Of a stretch of 12,469 nt of DNA, positions 1 through 6,405 are shown one piece after another; positions within the stretch are counted from its first letter, which is position 1; each line of letters begins with the position of its first letter. Both the position numbers and the translations under genes were made by a program. Below the pieces are notes generated by a model. That model was not told the DNA's origin. It made no database searches and saw only the letters and a list, made by a program, of their open reading frames with translations. The DNA is taken from contig JAUXDE010000048.1 in NCBI GenBank assembly GCA_030618495.1, positions 1 to 12,469 of the forward strand, written 5' to 3'. The stretch comes from Clostridia bacterium (lineage in GTDB: Bacteria; UBA6262; WVXT01; JAUXBS01).

Positions 1-46
1 TATTAACAACTTCCAGTATATCCTTAATTACTCCGTCATTATTCAT
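1..46 (-). CDS. 5' end of a gene after rbfA, possibly nrnA (partial)
   Basis: Nine bases after the rbfA stop an ATG opens a frame that stays open to the window edge and reads MNNDGVIKDILEVVN. An AAGG ribosome-binding site lies 7 bases upstream of the ATG. The other nearby ATG (39-37) hits a stop after three codons. Fifteen residues are too few for a family call. In many bacteria the gene after rbfA is either truB or the DHH phosphoesterase nrnA, and this short helical N-terminus would suit NrnA, whose DHH motif would follow outside the window. That identification is inference from gene order only. Confidence 0.45.
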   Translation of the reverse strand, partial: MNNDGVIKDILEVVN

Positions 47-55
47 TCAGGTGCC

Positions 56-412
56 TTATTTCTTATCTTCATCATTAATCTGGTGAATCAATTCATCAAT
101 TCTTGCCGCATACTCTACGGTCTCGTCATATCTAAAAACAATTTCCGGAGTAAACCTTAGTTTTGTCAGCCTTCCCACAAAACCTCTTAGAGAAGGTGTT
201 ATTTTAGCCAGAAAATTAGACACTTTCTTTTTATCTTTATCCGAACCGTAAACACTGTAATAAACAGACGCGTGCCTGAGGTCGTTGGACAGCTTGGCAT
301 CGGTAATCGTTATTATCCCAAGACCATCCGTGTTGGTCTCTTTTTGCAAAAAATCATTAACTGCTCTTTGTATTGATTTTGCGACTCTATTTGAACGTTT
401 ATACGGCAGCAT
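56..412 (-). CDS. rbfA: 30S ribosome-binding factor A
   Basis: The 118-residue product is a full-length RbfA, a single-KH-fold protein that binds the 30S subunit and helps mature the 5' end of 16S rRNA, notably in the cold. The N-terminus (YKRSNRVAKSIQRAVNDFL) is the usual basic helix. Residues 30-60 (GIITITDAKLSNDLRHASVY) carry the KH-like core. The C-terminal signature LRFTPEIVFRYDETVEYAARID is diagnostic of the family. It starts 21 bases after the infB stop with AGGA upstream of the ATG, so it is co-transcribed with nusA and infB in the conserved ribosome-biogenesis order. Nothing is missing or truncated. Confidence 0.97.
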   Translation of the reverse strand: MLPYKRSNRVAKSIQRAVNDFLQKETNTDGLGIITITDAKLSNDLRHASVYYSVYGSDKDKKKVSNFLAKITPSLRGFVGRLTKLRFTPEIVFRYDETVEYAARIDELIHQINDEDKK

Positions 413-433
413 CGTAATTATCCTAACTATTCT

Positions 434-2755
434 TTAATCTTCAATAACCAGTTTTTTCTTAACTGTTTCCACTGTATAACACTCTATTTCATCGCCAACT
501 CTTATGTTACTAAGGTTTTCAAAACTAAGACCGCACTCCATTCCCTGGCTCACTTCCTTCACGTCGTCCTTAAATCTCCTCAAGGAATTTATTTTTCCCT
601 CGGCAACAATCACATTTTCCCTCAAAATTCTTACCTTCGCATTATTTACAATCTTCCCTTCAAACACATGAGAGCCTATTATCAACCTGGTCTTCGTGGT
701 TCTGAATATTTCTTTTACATTGCACCGTCCGAGGAATTTTTCCTTGACTTCAGGGTCAAGCATTCCCTCCAGGGCTTTCTTAATTTCATCAATGATCTCA
801 TAAATAACATTATAGGAGCGGATTTCCACCCCCTGCTTCTCTGCGAGAAACTGCGCCCCCATCGCCGGCCGCACGTGCATTCCGATAATCAAAGCGTTTG
901 AAGCCGCGGCAAGGTTCACATCGTTTTCATTTATCGCCCCAATATCCTTGCGGATTATCTTTAACTTTATTTCCTTGGTGGTTATTTTTTCAAGAGAATC
1001 GCATAATGCCTCCACAGAACCGCGCACATCCGATTTCACGACTACGTTAAACTGTTTTATAGCGCCCTCTTCTATCTGCCTGTGTAAATCTTCAAGAGTT
1101 ACCTTCCTGGATCCCACCATCTCGTCCTGTCTTCTATGGGATTCTCTTGTTTTGCCTATTTCTTTTGCAGCTTGAATATTATCAACAGTAAAAAACTTAT
1201 CACCAACACGCGGGCAGTCATTAAAACCCAATACTTCAGCAACCATGGAGGGTCCTACGCTTTCAATTCTCCTGCCCCAGTCATCATGCATGGCGCGAAC
1301 CTTGCCTGACGTGAAACCGCACACAAACGGGTCCCTGACATTTAAAGTGCCCGACCGGACCAATACTGTTGCAACATTCCCTTTCTGCTTGCTGGTTTCC
1401 GCCTCAATCACAATTCCGGATGCCTTCTTGTCAGGGTTGGCCCTCATTTCCTGCATTTCCGATTCAAGAAGTATCATCTCAAGCAACTGGTCTATACCCT
1501 TGTTCTGTTTGGCGGAAACCTCCACCATGATGGTCTTTCCACCCCAGTCTTCAGCCACCATGCCTTTTGCTGATAGTCCCTGTTTTACTTTTTCAACATC
1601 AGCATTAGGCAAATCAACTTTATTAATGGCTACTATAATCGGCACGCCCGCGGCCTTCGCATGGTCTATCGCTTCCTCCGTCTGGGGCATTACCCCATCG
1701 TCAGCCGCAACAACAAGCACCACTATATCCGTAACTTTTGCCCCCCTTGCTCTCATGGCGGTAAAAGCTTCATGACCCGGAGTATCAAGGAAGGTTATCA
1801 TTCCCTTTTCAAGTTTTACATGGTACGCCCCTATATGCTGCGTAATTCCACCCGATTCCCTGTCAGTTATTTTACTTCTTCTTATTACATCCAGTATAGA
1901 GGTCTTTCCATGGTCAATGTGACCCATTATGGTAACCACCGGAGCTCTCGACTTCAACTTTGACTTGTCTTCTTTTTCTTCTTCCTTCTCCTCAAATTCC
2001 TCACCGTACAAATCAACGTACTCAACATTACAATTAAAAGCATCAGCAGCCAATTCAGCCGTAGCCTTATCCAGCCTCTGGTTTATTGTTACAAGGACAT
2101 TCTGGCCTATCAACGCTTTAATAACATCCCCAACCTTCACCTTCATCTTATCGGCAAGCTGGCCTGTTGTTGTTGCCTCATTTATTTTTACGGTAATTCT
2201 TGCCGAAACTGAAGGGACAGCCTCTTGTTTCTTTTCAGGCTCTTCGGCAGGAACAACATCAGGTATTTTTGGTTTTGCGGGCTCAGGCTTTTTAATGGGA
2301 GTTTCTTCCCTGGGCGGGACTATCTTTTCCGCCACCGGCGGTTTCTTCTTTTTTTCTTTAACCACTGCCTTCCTGGCATCCGCTTTCTCTTTTACTATTT
2401 TTTCCTTTACAACTTTCTTCTTTGGTTTGGGTTCTTTCTTGAGAGGTGTCTTCTTTTTGACGGCTTTCTTTTTAATGACAGTCTTTTCCTTCTTCGGGGC
2501 TTTTGCTTTTTGAGGCTTCGCCTTGTTGGCGGTTTTCTCAGGCGCTTTTTCTTTTTTAACTGTTTTCTTTTTTGCAGGCGCCTTTTCAGCCGCTTTTTTA
2601 GCTCCGCCTGATTTGAACAGCGATGTCAGGTACTTGACTTCCTTACCGGTAAGTTTGTCACCCGCTTTCTTTGCATCGCTTGCCAGTTCTTTTAACGGCT
2701 TAATCAAATCCTTTGTAGCAACACCCAGTTTTTTCGAAAGTTCTTTGACTATCAT
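434..2755 (-). CDS. infB: Translation initiation factor IF-2
   Basis: This 773-residue GTPase places initiator fMet-tRNA on the 30S subunit and promotes subunit joining. Residues 1-45 form an IF2-N domain, followed by a long Lys/Ala/Pro linker (about 50-180), a second IF2-N-like domain (about 185-250) and the G domain. G1 is GHIDHGKT (278-285), G2 is GGITQHIGAY (302-311), G3 is DTPGH (324-328), G4 is NKVD (378-381) and G5 is SAK (414-416). The rest matches domains II to IV, including the C-terminal tRNA-binding region. A small difference is GHID where most bacteria have GHVD. It lies 38 bases downstream of nusA. The ylxR and L7Ae-like genes often found between nusA and infB are absent. Several long plus-strand open frames opposite it are artefacts of its lysine-rich composition. 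Confidence 0.99.
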   Translation of the reverse strand: MIVKELSKKLGVATKDLIKPLKELASDAKKAGDKLTGKEVKYLTSLFKSGGAKKAAEKAPAKKKTVKKEKAPEKTANKAKPQKAKAPKKEKTVIKKKAVKKKTPLKKEPKPKKKVVKEKIVKEKADARKAVVKEKKKKPPVAEKIVPPREETPIKKPEPAKPKIPDVVPAEEPEKKQEAVPSVSARITVKINEATTTGQLADKMKVKVGDVIKALIGQNVLVTINQRLDKATAELAADAFNCNVEYVDLYGEEFEEKEEEKEDKSKLKSRAPVVTIMGHIDHGKTSILDVIRRSKITDRESGGITQHIGAYHVKLEKGMITFLDTPGHEAFTAMRARGAKVTDIVVLVVAADDGVMPQTEEAIDHAKAAGVPIIVAINKVDLPNADVEKVKQGLSAKGMVAEDWGGKTIMVEVSAKQNKGIDQLLEMILLESEMQEMRANPDKKASGIVIEAETSKQKGNVATVLVRSGTLNVRDPFVCGFTSGKVRAMHDDWGRRIESVGPSMVAEVLGFNDCPRVGDKFFTVDNIQAAKEIGKTRESHRRQDEMVGSRKVTLEDLHRQIEEGAIKQFNVVVKSDVRGSVEALCDSLEKITTKEIKLKIIRKDIGAINENDVNLAAASNALIIGMHVRPAMGAQFLAEKQGVEIRSYNVIYEIIDEIKKALEGMLDPEVKEKFLGRCNVKEIFRTTKTRLIIGSHVFEGKIVNNAKVRILRENVIVAEGKINSLRRFKDDVKEVSQGMECGLSFENLSNIRVGDEIECYTVETVKKKLVIED

Positions 2756-2793
2756 ATTTACTTCTTATCCTTTCATGTCCCCTTCAACAGGCT

Positions 2794-4053
2794 TCAGGTT
2801 TTTTTCTCCCCCCAAACCTTAGCGGCTTTATAAATCTTCTTTGCCATCGCCTTTCCTATACCGGAAATCCCCTCCAGGATAGAGATATCCGCTCCGGCAA
2901 TACTTTCCACCGAAACGAAACCATAACCAGCCAGGTTTTCCGCCGTTTTAACTCCGACGCCGGGCAGTTCAAGCAACGCCTTCATCACCCCGTCCTTTTT
3001 GGTTTTTTCCTCTTCTTTTCTCTGCCCTTCGCTTTTTATATCAATATGCCACCCGGTAAGGCGCGCAGCCAGTCTCACGTTCTGCCCCAGCTTTCCTATG
3101 GCAAGTGAGAGCATATCATCAGCAACGGTAACTCTTGCATTTCTCTTTTCCGTATCAAGCGCGACCCTGAGCACCTTGGCGGGATTTAACGAATTACCGA
3201 TATATTTCTCCATGTTGTTTTCCACGTAAGGCACTAAATCCATTCTTTCGCCGTGCAATTCATTTATAATGGCCTGTATCCGGATTCCCTTCACTCCCAC
3301 ACAAGCGCCAACGGGATCCACTTTCGAATTATTGGAAATAACCGCAACCTTACAGCGGATGCCGGGTTCCCTTACAATATTTTTTATTTCTACGGTTTTG
3401 TCATGAACTTCGGGAACTTCATAATCAAATAATGCCTTCACCAACTCAAGATTAATTCTTGAAACTATAACCTGAGGCCCCTGCGGGGTCTGTTCAACCT
3501 TAATTATAAGCACCTTCAAACGTTCGCCCATGCTATAGTTATGATTTCTTATTCTTTCATTATTCGGAAGTATCGCTTCCACCTTGCCTATATCAACAAT
3601 AATACTCCTCTTTGCAATGCGATGCACGATACCGTTAACAACCTCTCCCTCTCTTTCCTTCATTTCCTTGTAAAGATTCTCTTTCTCCGTTTCCCTTATT
3701 CTCTGCATTATCACCTGTTTTGCCGTCTGCGCAGCCATCCTGCCAAACTCCTCCGTCTTTATCTCCACCTTCACTTCATCTCCAACTTTGACGGTGGCAT
3801 CCATCTTTAACGCTTCCTCAAGGGATATCTGGTTTGCGCTATCGGTGACTTCATCAACCACTTTTTTCTTTATAAAAGCTGAAATTATACCGGTTTCAGC
3901 GTCTATATGAGCTTCCAGGGACTGGTTATTGCCGGAATGCTTGCGAAATGCCGAACTCAACGCTGATTCTATCATTACCAGCAGCTCTTGCTTGGGTATT
4001 CCCTTTTCTCTTTCTATTTGTTCAAAAACTCCTACCAGTTCACCTTCTAACAT
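2794..4053 (-). CDS. nusA: Transcription termination/antitermination factor NusA
   Basis: The product is a 419-residue NusA, which binds RNA polymerase near the exit channel and modulates pausing, termination and antitermination. Domains in order are the polymerase-binding NTD (1-125), S1 (about 135-200, with EGEVVNGIVHRI at its start), KH1 (about 230-285, DPVGACVGVKGIRIQ) and KH2 (about 300-345, AIGKLGQNVRLAARLTGW). A helix-hairpin-helix region closes the protein (about 355-412, LPGVGVKTAENL and ISGIGKAMAKKI). Length is between short Gram-positive NusA (about 350-390) and E. coli NusA (about 495), with one HhH unit rather than two acidic repeats. The ATG has an excellent GAGGAG site 6 bases upstream. 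Unlike the usual rimP-nusA order, no rimP precedes it. The upstream region holds a promoter candidate and a hairpin. Confidence 0.99.
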   Translation of the reverse strand: MLEGELVGVFEQIEREKGIPKQELLVMIESALSSAFRKHSGNNQSLEAHIDAETGIISAFIKKKVVDEVTDSANQISLEEALKMDATVKVGDEVKVEIKTEEFGRMAAQTAKQVIMQRIRETEKENLYKEMKEREGEVVNGIVHRIAKRSIIVDIGKVEAILPNNERIRNHNYSMGERLKVLIIKVEQTPQGPQVIVSRINLELVKALFDYEVPEVHDKTVEIKNIVREPGIRCKVAVISNNSKVDPVGACVGVKGIRIQAIINELHGERMDLVPYVENNMEKYIGNSLNPAKVLRVALDTEKRNARVTVADDMLSLAIGKLGQNVRLAARLTGWHIDIKSEGQRKEEEKTKKDGVMKALLELPGVGVKTAENLAGYGFVSVESIAGADISILEGISGIGKAMAKKIYKAAKVWGEKKT

Positions 4054-4108
4054 GGCTCTCTCCTCTAATTATTGCTTTTGTGCTATCCTAAGCAGTACAT
4101 TTTTATTC

Positions 4109-4146
4109 TGAAAAATAAAGAGTGACTGAATTCTGCTCAGTCACTC
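4109..4146 (-). terminator. Rho-independent terminator-like hairpin upstream of nusA
   Basis: A perfect 10-bp stem (4120-4129 with 4137-4146) closes a 7-base loop. On the minus strand it is followed by TTTATTTTT, so it acts as a terminator in the direction of the genes. The plus strand has no T-run after it. It could end the phosphoesterase transcript from 4959-4216. Because a promoter-like sequence sits just upstream, it could also be an attenuator or protective 5' hairpin in the nusA leader. Confidence 0.75.
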
Positions 4147-4154
4147 ACAAGTAT

Positions 4155-4183
4155 ATTCTAATATATTTAATTATAAAATGCAA
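4155..4183 (-). promoter_or_regulatory. Candidate sigma-70 promoter of the nusA-infB-rbfA operon
   Basis: On the minus strand TTGCAT (4183-4178) and TAGAAT (4160-4155) are separated by 17 bases, each with 1-2 differences from consensus. The expected start is near 4148. A second TATAAT (4175-4170) with TTACAA 17 bases upstream gives an alternative start near 4163. The region is very AT-rich, so chance matches are possible. The initiation point would lie just before the 4120-4146 hairpin. Confidence 0.45.
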
Positions 4184-4201
4184 GTAAATAATTTGTAAAT
4201 A

Positions 4202-4228
4202 ATCAATTAAAGGGGTCAGACCTTAAAT
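4202..4228. repeat. GGGGTCAGACC-type palindromic repeat element
   Basis: The core AAGGGGTCAGACCTT is an imperfect palindrome (AAGG/CCTT around a 7-base loop, with AT-rich flanks TTAAA and TTAA). This motif is, to my knowledge, a recurring intergenic repeat in several bacterial lineages, often near Y1/REP-associated (TnpA_REP) transposases. That association is recalled rather than tested here. Only one copy is present in the window. It forms the last two codons (KV) and the TGA stop of the phosphoesterase gene at 4216-4959. Confidence 0.55.
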
Positions 4229-4959
4229 GACAGTCTCTCCGCAAGGGATTCCGGGAGGCCCGCTTCTATTATCTCCTCCTGCGTTTTCTTGATATCGTAT
4301 GTAAGTTTCTTGAGCCTGACAACCCCGGTTTTATCATCATAAATACCGAAACTTGCCCTCTTGTCCGCCCCACCTCTCGGCTGGCCCACGCTCCCGCAGT
4401 TTATAAGGTACCTGGATGAAGGCTTTATTTCTATTATTCCGTTGTCTTTCAATAACTCAGTTCCTATTCTTCCTGCTGAATCAGCATAATAGTATTCCGA
4501 TATATGGGTATGCCCGATAAAACACACGTTCGGGTTGATTAAAGACATGTTCTTCATGAAAACCGACTCGTTGCTAACGTATTCATAAACAGGGTTCCCG
4601 GGACTGCCGTGAACCATCATGAAACTTTTCTTTTTAAATACTTTTTTCATGCCCTTAAGCCATTTCATATTATCATCCGTTAACCGTCCCGCCGTCCACT
4701 CAAGCGATTCCTTAGCAACGAGATTGTACAATGACATATCCGCCAACCCCAGCACTGCCCATTCATGGTTACCGGCTACATTCAGGCATTTCCTGAGTTT
4801 CCTTATCACCCCCACGCATTCATTGGGTTTCGCTCCGTAACCGATGATATCTCCCAGGCAGATATATCCATCCACCCTTTCTTCATCTTCAAGCCAGGAT
4901 AGAACCGTCTCAAGCGCATGCAGGTTGGAATGAATATCCGCGATTATACCGTATTTCAT
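4216..4959 (-). CDS. Small calcineurin-like metallophosphoesterase
   Basis: This 247-residue protein of the YfcE/MPP-like phosphoesterase class probably hydrolyses a phosphomono- or diester using two metal ions. The motifs are DIHSN (8-12), GDIIGYG (about 36-42), GNHEW (about 63-67), VHGSPG (about 117-122) and GHTH (about 148-151), with a late NCGSVGQPR segment typical of the family. No signal peptide or membrane segment is visible, so it is likely cytoplasmic. The substrate is unknown. The ATG has AAGGA about 9 bases upstream. The family usually ends near AGLPESLAERL, and here the tail SFKV and the stop run into a repeat element, so the native 3' end has probably been replaced. It lies 73 bases after the toxin remnant and probably has its own weak promoter. 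Confidence 0.92.
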   Translation of the reverse strand: MKYGIIADIHSNLHALETVLSWLEDEERVDGYICLGDIIGYGAKPNECVGVIRKLRKCLNVAGNHEWAVLGLADMSLYNLVAKESLEWTAGRLTDDNMKWLKGMKKVFKKKSFMMVHGSPGNPVYEYVSNESVFMKNMSLINPNVCFIGHTHISEYYYADSAGRIGTELLKDNGIIEIKPSSRYLINCGSVGQPRGGADKRASFGIYDDKTGVVRLKKLTYDIKKTQEEIIEAGLPESLAERLSFKV

Positions 4960-4994
4960 GATTTTATATCCTTGTTTTTCTACCTCTTACGTTA

Positions 4995-5023
4995 AATATA
5001 CACGAAGACATCTTTGTTTTAAA
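4995..5023 (-). promoter_or_regulatory. Weak candidate promoter of the phosphoesterase gene
   Basis: On the minus strand TTTAAA (5023-5018) and TATATT (5000-4995) are separated by 17 bases. The match is 4/6 and 5/6 to the sigma-70 consensus. Transcription would start about 30 bases before the ATG at 4959. The gap is AT-rich and this may be chance. Confidence 0.3.
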
Positions 5024-5032
5024 TGAGATATT

Positions 5033-5408
5033 CTATTTTTTGTATAATCCTATTATTCTGCTTTTGTCTTCGTTTGTCTTATCACCTTTAAAATATATTT
5101 CTATAAGTTCAATGATATCTTCTTTTTCGTAATAAGCATAAATTATCCTAATCCCGCTTTTCGCGCCTTTACCTTTGAGTGATTTACAGGCGAATTTCTT
5201 TGCTTTATATATTTTAGGACAGCTGATACCCAGTCCCGGTATTTGAAATATTCCCCTATTATCTACTTTCAACTTGTGATATAGTGTTAATTGATGTTTT
5301 ATAAAACTAGCTATATCGTCTTCAAGAGTCCTGAACCTTCTAAGTTTTTTTTAAATCCCTTTCAAATACAGGAAGCCTCTTGATGTCTTTAAATATTCTC
5401 TTCGTCAT
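5033..5408 (-). pseudogene. RelE-like toxin, split by a one-base insertion in an A8 run
   Basis: An ATG at 5408, inside the last codons of the antitoxin and preceded by GAGG, opens MTKRIFKDIKRLPVFERDL and then stops at TAG (5342-5340) just after eight A (5352-5345). With seven A the frame would continue LRRFRTLEDDIASFIKHQ, then GIFQIPGLGISCPKIYKA and GIRIIYAYYEKEDIIELI, ending at 5033. The joined protein would be 124 residues, the size of RelE/ParE-type toxins, and the ending resembles their beta-sheet core (xRIIYAYxxxxxxIELIEIYxKxDK). The downstream piece alone has only a poor TTG start (5272). It pairs with the upstream XRE-Panacea antitoxin. Possible explanations are a recent null mutation, an assembly error in the homopolymer, or expression through slippage at A8. 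I call it RelE-like from pattern only. Confidence 0.72.
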
Positions 5409-6180
5409 ATGTCCTCACAGAATAGGGCATTGTCCGGTAAAACACTGATTCATAATCTATTCTTTCTCCATCTTCCGTTGTCATCCAGGGCACATCTTTA
5501 TGAGAATACTCGCTTATTTCATTAGCATTCATATCAGACAACTTTTTCAAAACATCTTCTATAACTTCTATTTCCGTTGCTTTCAACACTGATATATCAG
5601 GTTTTTTTAGCGGGAGATATTTTGTTTGGGGATATTTAAAATAGTCTATTTTGCACTTCGTTAATTCTTTTCCCTCCATACTGTCTGTTATTTTCTTGAA
5701 CTCCAGGGGAGTTGGGCCATGTGTGTTTTTCATATAGGTAGCGCCCATAAGCTGCTCCTCGTATCTTTCATAATAATTGAAATCAATAAAATAAAGGAGT
5801 TTATATATCACTGTTTCGCCAATATTATTCTTTGACCCCACTTTATTCAGTATATAAAGTAATACTGCTTTAAACTTTTCTATTTTCTTCTGCGGAACAC
5901 TTATTCTTGTTTCCTGTTTCCTGGTAACCTTCCCTGCTTTCCCCTTCTCCAGGACTACCTTAGCCTCTTTCTTCCTGCCAAGAAGCACATCAGCATCCAT
6001 ATTGAAAACATTCGAGAATGTTTTTATTTCTTCAGCCGATATTTTTCTTTCTCCATTTTCCAGCTGCGAAAGTGATACTCTGCCAATCTTCATCACTTTA
6101 GAAAGACTTTCCTGAGAAAAACCCCTTTTCTCTCTTAAACCTTTTATCCTTCTACCCAGTAATTTATCAAAAACACTCAT
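5389..6180 (-). CDS. XRE-family HTH / Panacea-domain antitoxin
   Basis: The 263-residue product has two parts. An N-terminal XRE helix-turn-helix (about 8-65, LREKRGFSQESLSKV and SLSQLENGERKIS) is followed by a basic linker (70-95) and a Panacea/SocA-like domain (about 100-245). The latter carries the typical HGPTP (154-158) and SHKDVPW (226-232) motifs. Panacea proteins are known as antitoxins that pair with many different toxin folds; the HTH should also autoregulate the operon. An earlier in-frame ATG at 6243 lacks a ribosome-binding site, whereas the ATG at 6180 has AAAGGAG 8 bases upstream, so I start it there. Its 3' end overlaps the start of a broken RelE-like toxin by 20 bases, as expected for a coupled TA pair. 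It probably acts in the cytoplasm. Confidence 0.88.
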   Translation of the reverse strand: MSVFDKLLGRRIKGLREKRGFSQESLSKVMKIGRVSLSQLENGERKISAEEIKTFSNVFNMDADVLLGRKKEAKVVLEKGKAGKVTRKQETRISVPQKKIEKFKAVLLYILNKVGSKNNIGETVIYKLLYFIDFNYYERYEEQLMGATYMKNTHGPTPLEFKKITDSMEGKELTKCKIDYFKYPQTKYLPLKKPDISVLKATEIEVIEDVLKKLSDMNANEISEYSHKDVPWMTTEDGERIDYESVFYRTMPYSVRTYDEENI

Positions 6181-6270
6181 TATTCCGCTCCTTTCGCGTC
6201 TCTTCAAGCATCTATGGCGACACCTCGTGTTACCTAACGTCATTATTTCTGTTGTTTTGATTATATCTAT

Positions 6271-6299
6271 ATTATACCATATGTATGATTATCTGTCAA
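6271..6299 (-). promoter_or_regulatory. Perfect sigma-70 consensus promoter of the Panacea TA operon
   Basis: On the minus strand TTGACA (6299-6294) and TATAAT (6276-6271) are separated by exactly 17 bases, a perfect consensus. Transcription should start near 6264, giving a leader of about 84 bases before the ATG at 6180. The plus-strand word GATTAT occurs at 6259-6264 and 6287-6292, at the start site and in the spacer next to the -35. These direct repeats are plausible binding sites for the HTH antitoxin. Very strong promoters under autorepression are usual for TA operons. Confidence 0.85.
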
Positions 6300-6405
6300 G
6301 TAAATGTTGTATTTTATTTCATGCATATCAGAATTATCAATGAATTTAACAACGAATCATATTAGTGTATGTGAGAACGGGTGTTGGATTAGTTTAGTGG
6401 TGGTT

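Noticed and set aside
1245-2611. Long plus-strand open frames opposite infB (including 1245-1775 and 1929-2513)
   Set aside because: They are the antisense of the infB G domain and lysine-rich linker, giving Phe/Ser-rich translations without motifs or ribosome-binding sites.
5033-5272. Stand-alone 79-residue gene from a TTG start
   Set aside because: The frame continues upstream and joins the ATG at 5408 after one-base correction, and the short form would lack the N-terminal third of the toxin.
5340-5352. Programmed -1 frameshift on the A-run, as in insertion sequences
   Set aside because: The -1 frame soon meets a stop; the intact toxin frame is the +1 frame, so only +1 shifting or loss of one A (or gain of two) in the transcript would work.
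6181-6243. Longer start for the Panacea antitoxin (ATG 6243)
   Set aside because: No ribosome-binding site, and the added 21 Arg-rich residues are unlike the family; the ATG at 6180 has AAAGGAG at good spacing.
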